Made by a program: the position numbers and the translations under genes. Under the pieces are notes generated by a model. It saw nothing but the letters and a program-made list of their open reading frames with translations. It had not been told where the DNA came from and made no database searches. A DNA stretch of 64,000 bases, from NCBI RefSeq assembly GCF_900105945.1, contig NZ_FNSO01000004.1:3534001-3598000 (forward strand), given 5' to 3'. This document shows positions 42,096 through 51,143 of this stretch, one piece after another; within the stretch, counting starts at the first letter, position 1, and every line of letters starts with the position of its first letter. Source of the DNA: Amycolatopsis tolypomycina. Its GTDB lineage: Bacteria; Actinomycetota; Actinomycetes; Mycobacteriales; Pseudonocardiaceae.

Positions 42096-42532
42096 CGCAG
42101 TGCGATCTTGTGCTCGCGCGGACGGCCGGTCTCGACGAAGCCCAGTCGTTCGTAGAACGCCTTCGCGCGCACGTTGACGGCGAGAACTTCGAGCACCACG
42201 TCCTGGCCGCGCGACACCGCTTCGGCGACCAGCGCCCGCACGACGTGCCCGCCGATGCCGCGGCCTTGGTACACCGGGTCGATCTCGATCAGGCCGAGGA
42301 CCACTTCGGTGTCGCCGTTCAGGACGGTCAGCGCTCCGGCGTCGTGGCCGTCGACCGTGATGACCTGGGTGTGCGCCGCGTCGAAGTTCCGCTCGTGGTA
42401 GGCGCGCTGCGCCGGGTCATCCCAGCCCCAGACCGCGTCGACGTACTCGCCGAGCGCGCGGCGGTGCAGCCGGAAGCAGAACTCGCTGTCGCCCGGCCGG
42501 AGCCGGCGCAGCCCGATCCGGGGCGACACCAC
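42080..42532 (-). CDS. GNAT N-acetyltransferase
   Basis: The 150-residue acetyltransferase has the acetyl-CoA motif Val-Tyr-Gln-Gly-Arg-Gly-Ile-Gly-Gly near residue 92 and a final Ala-Phe-Tyr-Glu-Arg-Leu-Gly-Phe. The frame is open to 42598, but the GTG at 42532, one base after the upstream lyase stop, gives a normal N-terminus and translational coupling. The substrate is unknown. Confidence 0.8.
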   Translation of the reverse strand: MVSPRIGLRRLRPGDSEFCFRLHRRALGEYVDAVWGWDDPAQRAYHERNFDAAHTQVITVDGHDAGALTVLNGDTEVVLGLIEIDPVYQGRGIGGHVVRALVAEAVSRGQDVVLEVLAVNVRAKAFYERLGFVETGRPREHKIALRYTAP

Positions 42533-42533
42533 G

Positions 42534-43289
42534 TCACTCCCCCAGGATGTGCCGCGCCCGGGCGAGCACCGGCCTGTCCACCATCCGGCCGTCCACAACG
42601 GACACCCCGGCTCCCGCCGCGAGGACCCGGCGGGCCCAGTCGCGTTCCGCCTCCGTCGGCGCGAAGCCGGCCTGGACCGCGGCCAGCTGCCGCGGGTGGA
42701 TGCACAGCTTGCCGCCGAAGCCCATGCGGCGCGCGTAACCGACGTCCGAGGCCAGCTGGGCGTCGTCGGCCAACGTCGTCGTGACGCCGTCCACCGGTGG
42801 GGGCAGCCCGGCCGCCGCCGAAGCGATCACCAGCCGCGAACGTGCGTAGGCGAACGGCTCCCGGTCCTCCGGGGCGACGCCGAGTTCGGCCGCCAGGTCG
42901 ACGCTGCCGAACGCCAGCCGCGTCACCGACGGCACGGCGGCCAGCTCGCCGGCCGCCTCCACCCCGCGCGCGGTCTCCACGAGGGCGACCACCTCGCCGA
43001 ACCCGGCGAGCACCCCCGGTGCCTCCGCCTTCGGCACCATCACCGGGACGCCCCGCGCGGCCACCAGCTCGGCGTCCGCGGCGAACCACGGCGTGCCCGG
43101 CGCGTTGATCCGCACCATCGCCCGGTGCCCCGCGAGCCACTCCCTCACCGCGGCGCGCGCGGAGCCCTTACCCGCCGGGGCGACGGCGTCCTCGAGGTCG
43201 AGGATCACGACGTCGGCGCCGCTGGTCAGCCCCTTGCCGAAGCGATCGGGCCGGTCACCGGGCACGAACAGGAACGTCGTCGCGGCCAC
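42534..43289 (-). CDS. HpcH/HpaI aldolase or CitE-like CoA-ester lyase
   Basis: The 251-residue TIM-barrel protein has Val-Ile-Leu-Asp-Leu-Glu-Asp-Ala-Val-Ala-Pro near residue 34, Phe-Gly-Ser-Val-Asp-Leu-Ala-Ala, and Lys-Leu-Cys-Ile-His-Pro-Arg-Gln, typical of CitE/malyl-CoA lyase-like enzymes. The GTG at 43289 is chosen because the family N-terminus (Leu-Phe-Val-Pro-Gly-Asp-Arg-Pro) begins just after it; the longer open frame to 43496 is not conserved in style. It is coupled to the acetyltransferase downstream and may work with the CoA transferase. Confidence 0.82.
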   Translation of the reverse strand: MAATTFLFVPGDRPDRFGKGLTSGADVVILDLEDAVAPAGKGSARAAVREWLAGHRAMVRINAPGTPWFAADAELVAARGVPVMVPKAEAPGVLAGFGEVVALVETARGVEAAGELAAVPSVTRLAFGSVDLAAELGVAPEDREPFAYARSRLVIASAAAGLPPPVDGVTTTLADDAQLASDVGYARRMGFGGKLCIHPRQLAAVQAGFAPTEAERDWARRVLAAGAGVSVVDGRMVDRPVLARARHILGE

Positions 43290-43398
43290 CCGGCCACGAT
43301 AGCGGGTAAGGGGCCGGCCGTCGCCGGACTGCGTGATCACCCGATGCGGTCGCCCGCCCCTCAGGACGAGCGTGGGCTCCACGACGAAAGGAGCCGCC

Positions 43399-43560
43399 AT
43401 GCGAGGCGACTGGATCCACGACTGGGTGCGGGTGGAAATGGAGTACCGCGCCGGGCCGCGTCCGCTGCCGGTGGTGCGGGAACGGCCGCCGGCCAAGTCG
43501 TGGAAGGCACTGTGGACCGCGTTGTTCCCGCCCCGCCGCGTCGGCGTGCCCCACCCGTGA
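43399..43560 (+). CDS. Small hypothetical protein (53 residues)
   Basis: A short frame has a good GAAAGGAG ribosome site 5 bases before the ATG. The product is rich in Trp, Arg and Pro (Asp-Trp-Ile-His-Asp-Trp-Val-Arg near the start) and has no signal peptide or membrane helix. I do not recognise a family. The strong ribosome site is the main reason to believe it. Confidence 0.45.
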   Translation: MRGDWIHDWVRVEMEYRAGPRPLPVVRERPPAKSWKALWTALFPPRRVGVPHP

Positions 43561-43566
43561 CGGCGG

Positions 43567-45870
43567 TCATGGCCGGACCGTGACCGACGCTCCTGGCCGC
43601 AGGGTCACGGTGCGCCGCCACGTCCCGGCCCGCACCTCGGTCCGGGTGCCGCCGACGCTGCGGATCACCGCCTGTGTGACCTTCCCGTCGCGCCAGGAGA
43701 GGTCGACCGTGAACCCGCCACGGGCGCCGATCCCCGTCACCCGGCCCGACGCCGCCCACGCCGAAGGCAGCGCGGGCAGCAGCTCCAGCACCCCCGGCCG
43801 CGCGTGGAGCAGCATTTCGAGCATCGCGGTGGGGGCGCCGAGGTTGGCGTCGATCTGGAAGATCGCGTAGCTGCCCTGGCTGTACATGTCGAAGAAGTTG
43901 GGCGCGGTGCCGTTGCCGTTGTTCACCGACGGCCGCAGCACCGTGAGCAGCAGCTGGTACGCGCGGTCGGCGTCCTTCAGCCGCGCCCAGCACGCCGAAC
44001 GCCACGCGGTCGCCCAGCCGTAACTGTCCATCCCGCGCGCGACCAGCAGCGCCCGGACGCCGTCGAGCAGCTCACGCGGTGCCGTGTCGGCGGCGATGCG
44101 GTCGCCCGGGAAGAAGCCGATCAGCGGGGACAGGTGCCGGTGCGTGGTCTCGCCGAGGTTGTCCGGCGACATCCACTCCTCGAGCCAGCCGGTCGTGGGG
44201 CTCACCTTCGGCAGGTAGAGCTTCTTCTGCAGCCCGCCGATCCGGTCGCCGTGGGCGCGGTCGCGGCCCAGCACCGCGACGGCTTCGCGGTAGTGCTCGA
44301 ACAGGTCCCAGACGATCTCCTGGGCGTAGGTGATCCCGCGGGCGTCCTGCGGGCCGTGCTCGGGTGACCAGTCGTGGTCGTCGACGAGCACTTCGCGGCC
44401 GTCGACGGTCGTGGGGACCAGCCGCGCCTCCCAGAACTCGACCGCCCCCTTCAGCAGCGGGTAGATCCGCGCGAGGTACGCCTTGTCCTGGGTGAAGGCG
44501 TAGTGCTCCCAGAGCGAGTTGCACAGCCACGCGTTGCCGCCCGGGTGCCACCACCAGCCGGAGCCGCCGTAGATGTTCGTCGAGAACGCGACCGCCCAGC
44601 CGGCGACCTTCCCGCTCGTGTTCCGGAACCTGTTGCGCGGGTCGTTGAACAGCCGTTTCGTGCTGTCCGTCCACACGGGAAGCTGCGCGAGGCAGTAATC
44701 GGCCAGGGCAGTGAAGCTCTCGGGCAGCGCCGCGCGGTCGGCGAGCCAGTAGTTCATCTGGACGTTGATGTCGGTGTGGTAGTCGCTCATCCAGTCCGGC
44801 GTGTTGTTGTTCTGCCACAGGCCCTGCAGGCCCATCGGCAGGCCGTCGCGGGAGCCGGTGATCGTCAGGTACCGCCCGAACTGCAGGTAGCTCGCCTCCA
44901 GCTCGGGGTCGGCCACGCCCGGCTCGTCGTGCCGGGCCACCAGCCGCGACCACGTGTCCAGGGCCCGCTTCGCCGCCGGCGACGGACCGAGGTCCACACT
45001 CATCCGGTCGTACAGCCGCCGGTAGTCGGCGACGTGCGTCGCCCGCAGGACACATCCGCCCACGGCGAGCGCGGCCGCCGCCTTGCGGTTCGCCAGTGCG
45101 AGCGGGTCGAGGGACGCGTCGAGGAACTTCCGCGCCGCGTCGGGGACGTAGTTCGTGCCGCCGCTGAGCACGACGACGACCTCGCTGCCGCTGAACGTGG
45201 TCCCGCCGGCCACCGTGCACGCGTACTGCAGGCCGTTGGCGAACGTGCCGGTGAACGCCGTCGCGCCGGACATGGCCTCGCCCCGGGTCGGCTCCAGCGT
45301 CACCGAGCCGGTGACGGGTCCGCCGCTGAACCGGATCACCACGACGTCGTCGGGGTGGCTCGCGAAGTACTCACGCCGGTACTGCACGCCCTGGTGCCGG
45401 TAGGTGATCACCACCAGGCCGTTGCTCAGGTCGAGCGTGCGCCGGTAGTCCGTCACGCCGGTGTGCGCCGGCACCGCGATCCGCAGCTTCGCGAGCAGGC
45501 CGAGCGTGCCGAACTTCTCGGTCTCGTAGGGGAACTGGCCGTCGTCCTGGAGGACGTCGTTGGCGCCGCCGGTCCACAGGGACGCGTCGGCGAGGTAGAG
45601 GAAGTCGGCGGCCGGGTCGCCGCCGACGAGGGCACCGATCCGACCATTGCCGATCGGCAGGCCCTGCTCGATGATCTTGTTCTCGGCCGCGGGAGCCGGG
45701 TACCACAGCGTGGTCGACCGCGCGTCGGGGACGAGCTCCTCACCCACTGGTCGGATCACCTCGGCGTTGGCAGCAAAGGGATGCAGGCCACCCAGCGCAA
45801 CGCCGGCGCCGACCGCGCCACCGAGCTTGAGGAAGGTCCGCCGCGACGGCGGGAGAGGCAGTCCTGGCAT
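43567..45870 (-). CDS. Secreted GH95 glycoside hydrolase (alpha-L-fucosidase/galactosidase type)
   Basis: The 767-residue protein starts with a Tat signal (Ser-Arg-Arg-Thr-Phe-Leu-Lys near residue 9, then a hydrophobic Gly/Ala stretch). An N-terminal beta domain with Leu-Pro-Ile-Gly-Asn-Gly-Arg-Ile-Gly-Ala is followed by the helical barrel, with Asp-Ile-Asn-Val-Gln-Met-Asn-Tyr-Trp (the two Asn of the GH95 active site) and Trp-Ser-Pro-Glu-His-Gly with the acid Glu. The fold and order match inverting 1,2-alpha-L-fucosidases. It acts outside the cell on plant or host glycans. It is probably not linked to the NRPS cluster. Confidence 0.88.
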   Translation of the reverse strand: MPGLPLPPSRRTFLKLGGAVGAGVALGGLHPFAANAEVIRPVGEELVPDARSTTLWYPAPAAENKIIEQGLPIGNGRIGALVGGDPAADFLYLADASLWTGGANDVLQDDGQFPYETEKFGTLGLLAKLRIAVPAHTGVTDYRRTLDLSNGLVVITYRHQGVQYRREYFASHPDDVVVIRFSGGPVTGSVTLEPTRGEAMSGATAFTGTFANGLQYACTVAGGTTFSGSEVVVVLSGGTNYVPDAARKFLDASLDPLALANRKAAAALAVGGCVLRATHVADYRRLYDRMSVDLGPSPAAKRALDTWSRLVARHDEPGVADPELEASYLQFGRYLTITGSRDGLPMGLQGLWQNNNTPDWMSDYHTDINVQMNYWLADRAALPESFTALADYCLAQLPVWTDSTKRLFNDPRNRFRNTSGKVAGWAVAFSTNIYGGSGWWWHPGGNAWLCNSLWEHYAFTQDKAYLARIYPLLKGAVEFWEARLVPTTVDGREVLVDDHDWSPEHGPQDARGITYAQEIVWDLFEHYREAVAVLGRDRAHGDRIGGLQKKLYLPKVSPTTGWLEEWMSPDNLGETTHRHLSPLIGFFPGDRIAADTAPRELLDGVRALLVARGMDSYGWATAWRSACWARLKDADRAYQLLLTVLRPSVNNGNGTAPNFFDMYSQGSYAIFQIDANLGAPTAMLEMLLHARPGVLELLPALPSAWAASGRVTGIGARGGFTVDLSWRDGKVTQAVIRSVGGTRTEVRAGTWRRTVTLRPGASVTVRP

Positions 45871-45967
45871 GGGTCATCCGTTCGGCGTTGGGCGGAAAAC
45901 GGCCACGAAGCCCGCCAAACATATGACCTATCCGGTCCAGTGGTCAAGATTCTTCGGGATGGACCGG

Positions 45968-46711
45968 TTACCCGTGATCGGCTCGCTCGGCGAGGTACTC
46001 GCGGAAGGTGATCTCGCCGTCGCGGTGCTCGGGAGCCAGGTGCCCGCCGCCGGCGTAGGCCCGGAACGTCTCCCCCGGCACCTTGAGCGGCACGATCCGC
46101 CGGTGCCGCCCGGTGGCCTCGCCCACCGCCTCGGCCAGCTCGGCGGCGGTGAGGATCTCCGGGCCGCCGAAGTCGGGCGCCCGGCCGGCCGGGTCGGCCG
46201 TCGCCAGCTCGGCGAGACGGCGGGCGACGTCGCGGACGTCGACCGGCTGGAAGGAGATCCGCGGTACCGGCACGACCGGCAGCCGGGCCGCGCCGGCGAT
46301 GATGCCGCGGACCAGGCCGTGGAACTGGGTCGCCCGCTGGATCGTGGCCGGCAGGCCCGAGTCGGCGAAGAGCTGCTCGGTTTCGAGCTTGGCCCGGTAG
46401 TAGCCGAGCGGGACGCGGTCGACGCCGACGATCGAGACGTACACCAGGTGCGGGGTGCCCGCCCATCGCGCCGCTTCGATCAGGGTGCGCGCGAGCTGCG
46501 TCTCCCGGCCGAAGTAGTCGGTGGCGCAGTGGACCACCGCGTCCACCCCGGCGACGGCGCTGTCGATGCCCCGCCCGGTCCGCAGGTCGCCGCGGACGAC
46601 GTCCGGTCCGGCCCGGCGGCTCACCACGCGGACCTCCTCGCCCGCCGCCCGCAGCCGCGCCACGACCGCCGAGCCGAGCTGCCCGGTGCCGCCGGTGACC
46701 AGGATCCGCAC
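45968..46711 (-). CDS. NmrA-like atypical SDR, NAD(P)-binding protein
   Basis: The 247-residue Rossmann protein has the glycine motif Val-Thr-Gly-Gly-Thr-Gly-Gln-Leu-Gly directly at the N-terminus and Tyr-Tyr-Arg-Ala-Lys near residue 100. Family members are redox-sensing regulators or reductases. The frame is open to an ATG at 46732, but a GGAGG eight bases before the GTG at 46711 supports the shorter start. A role cannot be assigned. Confidence 0.78.
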   Translation of the reverse strand: MRILVTGGTGQLGSAVVARLRAAGEEVRVVSRRAGPDVVRGDLRTGRGIDSAVAGVDAVVHCATDYFGRETQLARTLIEAARWAGTPHLVYVSIVGVDRVPLGYYRAKLETEQLFADSGLPATIQRATQFHGLVRGIIAGAARLPVVPVPRISFQPVDVRDVARRLAELATADPAGRAPDFGGPEILTAAELAEAVGEATGRHRRIVPLKVPGETFRAYAGGGHLAPEHRDGEITFREYLAERADHG

Positions 46712-46741
46712 GTCGACCACCTCCGGCGCCATCCTGGCACG

Positions 46742-46781
46742 GCGCGGGCCCGCCGGGAAACGTTTCCCGGTGGGCCCGCGC
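46742..46781 (-). terminator. Long hairpin downstream of the GH87 gene
   Basis: A 19-bp stem with a single G-T pair (GCGCGGGCCC-g-CCGGGAAA and its complement) surrounds a 2-nt centre, starting 8 bp after the GH87 stop. It is a strong intrinsic-type hairpin without a T-run and separates that gene from the SDR gene. Confidence 0.65.
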
Positions 46782-46789
46782 GGCCTGGC

Positions 46790-49700
46790 TCAGCCGCGGT
46801 TGATGGTGAACGTGGTGGTGCGGTTGCGGATGTCCTCGGCGTTGTCGGCCAGGGTGAGCCCGGTGAAGGTCGCCGAGCCGACGGCCGGGCCCTGACCCGG
46901 TTCCGGCAGCTCGTTGGCCCAGATCCCGATCCCGGACTTGGCGTCGAACTCGTCCCCGCTGCGGTGCGCGCCGGTGATCGACACGTTCGTCAGCACGGTG
47001 TCCTCGACCGGGTGTTCCGGCCCGCCGTTGTACTTGGTCTGGAACATGATGCCGCTGTAGGTCGGGCTCTGGATGTCCACATCGGACACCCGGATGCCGC
47101 GGAACTCCTTGGACGCGGAGAACAGCCAGATCGCCGGGAACGTCTGCTGGCCCCAGAAGTGGCCGCCGGCCCGGACAAGGGAAGCGTTCTGGACCGTCGT
47201 CGGCTGCGGCCCGAACCCGAGGAACGGGTAGCCGAAGTCGAGCGAGCTGATCGTGATCGCCGAGTACGTCAGCGTGTCCGCGATGTAGAGGTTCCGGAAG
47301 GTGTTGTTGTACCCGCCGTACACCGCGAGCCCGGCCGCGCGCCACGGGGTGAGCGCGGTGAGGTTCTCGTACACGTTGTCGTACTGGTTGCCCGGGTTGA
47401 GGTCGGTGGCGGCGAACAGCGCGAAGCTGTCGTCTCCGGTGGAGCGGGCCTCGATGTTGGTGACGTGGTTGCCGGTGCTGCCGTTGGTGAGGTTGACGCC
47501 GTCGGCGAAGGTGTCGCGGATCCGGGAGTTCTTGATCGTGGTGTTGTCCACGTTGGTGCCCCAGACCATCACCACCTGGTGCTCGACCCAGATGTCGTCG
47601 ATCGTCAGGTTCGCGACGTTCGTCAGGTTGAACACCTTGCCGGGGCCGTCGATCCGGGACGTGTAGTTGCCGAACACGGCGAACCCGCGGAACGTCGAGC
47701 CGTTCGCGCTCGCCTGGACGTCGATGCCGATGTCGGTGTTCTCCTGCCCGGCGGGCGCGGCGAACTTCGTGAACCACGGCCCGGCGCCGGTGACCGTGAC
47801 GGCCTTGCCGTAGACGTTCAGCTTGCTCGACAGCGCGTAGGTCCCGGCCGGCAGGTAGACGCCGGTGAGGGTGGTGTCCTGCCGGACCTTGTCGAGGGCG
47901 TTCTGCACGTCCTGCTGGGTGAACCCGGTGGGCACCGCGAAGTGCGCCGGGTCGGGGTTCGCGACCGCGGTCGCCTGCTCGAGGCTGACGAAGTCGATCG
48001 CGTAGTTCGTCGTGTTCGCCGCGTCCTTCTGCAGCTTGATCCGGCTGCCGGCGGGCACGGTGGTGCCCAGCAGCGTGCTGGCTTCGTCGTAGATGTGCCG
48101 CGGCCCGGCGCCCGGCGAGTTGCCCGGGCCGGTTTCGGCGCCGTAGAGCCACGCGTAGCGCGAGGTCAGGTCGATCGCCTTGAGGAAGGTGCCGTTGACG
48201 TAGACGTTCAGCGTCGCGTTGATGCCGCCGCCGCCCGCGGCGTCCGGGATGGAGAACCGGGTGACCAGGGTGTTGGTCGCCGCCCGCGTGGTGAACTCCA
48301 CCGAGGAGCCGGTCGAGTTCAGCGTGACGGCCTTGCGGCCCGAGGCTTCGCCCGCGAGGTCGCCGATGGTGCGGTTCGGGCCGACCACGGCCGCGCCGCC
48401 CGCGACGACGCCGTCCTCGGCTTCGTAGGTGTCGTAGGGCATGTTCGCGCCCCGGCCGGCGAACAGCGCCTGCGTGCTCGTGTTGTTGCCCTGCTTGACA
48501 GGCAGCTCGTTGGCGTCGGCGGCCACGACCGTCTTCACCGTGTACCGGCCGTTGGCCGCGGTCCAGGTGCCGACGGTCACCGGGGCCGCCGTGGCGCCGG
48601 CAGCGATGGCTCCGGTGTAGCCACTGCTCAGCGTCTTGACGACGGAGCCGTTCTGGTCGGTGATCGTCACCGTGATTCCGTGGGTGCCGCCCGCGCTCGC
48701 CACGGTGCCCTGGTTGCGCAGGATCGTGGTGAAGGTGACCGTGTTGCCCGCGGACGGGTTCCCCGGCGACCACGCCGTCGCCGCGACGAGGTCGGAGCTG
48801 GACACGGGGCTCACGACCAGTGCCGACGAGCCGGTGTAGGCGTTGTTGGCCTCGTTCTGCTCGATGACGGCGTTGCCCTCGTCGACCTTGGCCGTGAGCG
48901 GGTAGCTGCCCGCGTCCCGGGTGCCGATGTTCGCCGACACGGTCGTCGACGCGCCGGCGGCGAGCGCCCCGACGTTCGCCGTGCCGACCTTGGTCGTGCC
49001 GAGGTAGAGGTTCACGTTCGTCGCGCCGGAGGCCGCCGTCCCGGCGTTGCGGGCGGTCGCCGACACGGTGATCGCGTCGGTCTCCACGGGGTTCTGCGGC
49101 GACCAGGACACGCCCGAGATCGTCAGGTCAGGGTTGGGTGCGGGGACGCCGAAGACCTGGAACTCCGCGACCTGCCCGCCGCCCGCGCCGGAGTTGGCGG
49201 TGACGCGCAGGCGGACGTCGGCGGCGCGGCCGCCGAGCGGGATCGTCACGGTGTTGCCGGTCGCGGGGCTGAAGCTATAGGCCTGCGCCGGGACCAGCGT
49301 CGTGAATGCCGACCTGCTCTGCTCCCGGCCTTCGACGGCAATCGTCTGCGTCCGCGGGCCCCACGCCGGATCGGGATTGAGCTTGACCACGACCTGGTTC
49401 AGGTCGGCGTTGGCGCCCAGCGCGACGGTCAGCAGGTTCGGGTAGGTCCCGCCGCCGCCTTCCCAATAAGTGGCCAGGGAGTCGTCGTTGGCGTTGGCCG
49501 CCACGTACGTCCACTCCGTCGAGGACGCCGTGATCGCCTTCCCCAGCGCGAGGTTCGTCCCGGCCTGGCTGCCGGCGCGCGTCACGGTGGCGCTGTTCGC
49601 CGACTGGTTGCCCGCGGAGTCCTTCGCGCGGACGAAGTACGAGACGGTGGCGCCGTCGGGCTGGCTGTCGGTGTAGGTCAGGACGTTCCCGGCGACGCTG

Positions 49701-50377
49701 CCGCGCAGCTGGTTGTTCGCGTAGACGTCGTAGCCGGCGACGCCGGTGTTGTCCGTCGAAGCCGACCAGGTCAGCCGGATCTGGCCGCTCGCGGGCTGGG
49801 TGTAGGCGAGGTTGCCGGGCGCGGACGGCGGCTGCGTGTCGCCGCCGGCGGGCCCGTGCACCTCGAACTCCGCCAGCTGCGCGGCGGGCCAGCCGGTGTT
49901 CGCCGTGACGTTCAGCCGCACGAACCGGGGCTTGCCGGTGACGTCCACGGTGACGGTGTTGGCCTTGGCCGGGTCGAACACGTACCCGGCCGAGGGCTTC
50001 AGGTCGGTGAAGGTGGTCCCGTCGGTGCTGCCCTGGACGCTGAACGTCTCGGTGCGGGCGCCCCAGTTCGCGGCCGGCAGCCTGAGCACCAGCTGCGCGA
50101 CGTCCGTCGGCGCGCCGAGGTCGGCCTGGACCCACTGCGGGAACTGGTTGTTCGTGCTTTCCCAGTAGGTGTTCTGGTTGCCGTCGCCGACGTTCGAGAC
50201 GGGATAGCCGGCGAGCTGGCTGCTGGCGGTGTAGGTCGCGGAGGCGGCTTGGACGGCGGGCTGGACGGCCGTCGCGGCGACGGCCGGGGCCGCGCTCGCC
50301 GGTGCGGCGGGCGTGGCCAGGAGCAGGGACAGGGCGGCGAAGGTGGCCGCGGGTGACAGCACTCGCTTCGTTCTCAT
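46790..50377 (-). CDS. Secreted multidomain GH87-type glucanase (alpha-1,3-glucanase/mycodextranase)
   Basis: The 1195-residue protein carries a Sec signal (about 1-30), a discoidin/F5-8C domain (about 45-170), a fibronectin type III domain (about 185-265), a second discoidin domain (about 270-410), two CARDB-like domains (about 415-640), a CBM35-like domain starting Tyr-Glu-Ala-Glu-Asp-Gly (about 655-800), and a C-terminal right-handed beta-helix. In the helix, Phe-Ala-Asp-Gly-Val-Asn and Gly-Asp-Asp-Ser place an Asp 23 residues before an Asp-Asp pair. That is the spacing of the three catalytic Asp residues known for GH87 alpha-1,3-glucanases. It probably attacks fungal cell walls or dextrans outside the cell. 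Confidence 0.85.
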   Translation of the reverse strand: MRTKRVLSPAATFAALSLLLATPAAPASAAPAVAATAVQPAVQAASATYTASSQLAGYPVSNVGDGNQNTYWESTNNQFPQWVQADLGAPTDVAQLVLRLPAANWGARTETFSVQGSTDGTTFTDLKPSAGYVFDPAKANTVTVDVTGKPRFVRLNVTANTGWPAAQLAEFEVHGPAGGDTQPPSAPGNLAYTQPASGQIRLTWSASTDNTGVAGYDVYANNQLRGSVAGNVLTYTDSQPDGATVSYFVRAKDSAGNQSANSATVTRAGSQAGTNLALGKAITASSTEWTYVAANANDDSLATYWEGGGGTYPNLLTVALGANADLNQVVVKLNPDPAWGPRTQTIAVEGREQSRSAFTTLVPAQAYSFSPATGNTVTIPLGGRAADVRLRVTANSGAGGGQVAEFQVFGVPAPNPDLTISGVSWSPQNPVETDAITVSATARNAGTAASGATNVNLYLGTTKVGTANVGALAAGASTTVSANIGTRDAGSYPLTAKVDEGNAVIEQNEANNAYTGSSALVVSPVSSSDLVAATAWSPGNPSAGNTVTFTTILRNQGTVASAGGTHGITVTITDQNGSVVKTLSSGYTGAIAAGATAAPVTVGTWTAANGRYTVKTVVAADANELPVKQGNNTSTQALFAGRGANMPYDTYEAEDGVVAGGAAVVGPNRTIGDLAGEASGRKAVTLNSTGSSVEFTTRAATNTLVTRFSIPDAAGGGGINATLNVYVNGTFLKAIDLTSRYAWLYGAETGPGNSPGAGPRHIYDEASTLLGTTVPAGSRIKLQKDAANTTNYAIDFVSLEQATAVANPDPAHFAVPTGFTQQDVQNALDKVRQDTTLTGVYLPAGTYALSSKLNVYGKAVTVTGAGPWFTKFAAPAGQENTDIGIDVQASANGSTFRGFAVFGNYTSRIDGPGKVFNLTNVANLTIDDIWVEHQVVMVWGTNVDNTTIKNSRIRDTFADGVNLTNGSTGNHVTNIEARSTGDDSFALFAATDLNPGNQYDNVYENLTALTPWRAAGLAVYGGYNNTFRNLYIADTLTYSAITISSLDFGYPFLGFGPQPTTVQNASLVRAGGHFWGQQTFPAIWLFSASKEFRGIRVSDVDIQSPTYSGIMFQTKYNGGPEHPVEDTVLTNVSITGAHRSGDEFDAKSGIGIWANELPEPGQGPAVGSATFTGLTLADNAEDIRNRTTTFTINRG

Positions 50378-50525
50378 GGAGGTCCTCTGGTCCGGGGAGG
50401 AGGGAGACGATTCGGAGCGGGTTCTTCCTGACTACTGCCTCGATCTGTCGGCCTTCTGTCAGGTTCTTGCACTGATTCGTTCAAGAGTTACAGTGACGTG
50501 GGTCTCAAGTCAACGCCCGCGCAGC
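50378..50525. promoter_or_regulatory. Upstream region of the GH87 gene
   Basis: About 150 bp lie before the GH87 start. They contain a GGAGGACCTCC-like ribosome site just before the ATG and an AT-richer stretch around 50440-50510 that should hold the promoter. No clear operator was seen. Confidence 0.35.
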
Positions 50526-50557
50526 AAAAAGGCCTCCTCGCGGGATGCGAGGAGGCC
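50526..50557 (-). terminator. Intrinsic terminator of the HxlR gene
   Basis: A perfect 11-bp stem (GGCCTCCTCGC and its complement, 5-nt loop) is followed on the minus strand by five T residues, 13 bp after the HxlR stop. This is the most canonical Rho-independent terminator in the window. Confidence 0.85.
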
Positions 50558-50570
50558 TGGGTGGCTCCGG

Positions 50571-51011
50571 TCAGGCGTGCACGGCCCCCAGCCGGATCGG
50601 GCGGAGGCTCGGCGCGTTCGCCGGCTCGCCGCAGTGCGCACAGACCGTGGCCGGCTCGAGGACTTCACCGCAGGCGTGACGCCAGAGGGTCGGCGGTTCG
50701 CCCTGGTGGACGTACTTGTCGCCCCAGGCCATCAGGCCGAGCAGGATCGGCTGCAGCGCGCGGCCGGCTTCGGTCGGGTGGTACTCGTGACGTGGCGGGT
50801 GAGCGTCGTACTGGACCTTCTCGAGCACGCCCGCGTCGACGAGCTTGCGCAGCCGCGCGGCCAGGATGTCCCGGCTGGCCCCGGTGTTCTCGGCGATCTG
50901 GTTGAACCGCCGCTCCCCCAGCATGATCTCGCGCAGTGCCAGCAGGCTCCACCGCTCGCCGACGACCTCGAGCGCCTCGGCGACCGAGCATTCGCGACCA
51001 CGCCGGACCAT
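50571..51011 (-). CDS. HxlR-family winged-helix regulator
   Basis: The 146-residue protein has the HxlR domain: Cys-Ser-Val-Ala-Glu-Ala-Leu-Glu-Val-Val-Gly-Glu-Arg-Trp-Ser near residue 8, Arg-Phe-Asn-Gln-Ile-Ala-Glu-Asn-Thr-Gly and Leu-Arg-Lys-Leu-Val-Asp. The C-terminal tail has Cys-x(10)-Cys-x-x-Cys, which may bind zinc or sense oxidants. The ATG follows GGAGG by a few bases. It diverges from the thiolase gene with 132 bp between and is likely to regulate it. Confidence 0.85.
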   Translation of the reverse strand: MVRRGRECSVAEALEVVGERWSLLALREIMLGERRFNQIAENTGASRDILAARLRKLVDAGVLEKVQYDAHPPRHEYHPTEAGRALQPILLGLMAWGDKYVHQGEPPTLWRHACGEVLEPATVCAHCGEPANAPSLRPIRLGAVHA

Positions 51012-51143
51012 CGCCACCTCCACGGGGTTGAAAATCCAACCTAGCACGTCAGCACCATGTGACCTGGCGAACAAGTGAGTTGTGAAATCCAACTCGGCGG
51101 GCGTATACCGAAGACATCCCCGATCTGCGAGGAGGCAGACGCC

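Noticed and set aside
45647..50356. A 1569-codon plus-strand open frame over the GH87, SDR and GH95 genes
   Set aside because: It spans three recognisable minus-strand genes and their gaps and has no family motif, so it is a compositional shadow.
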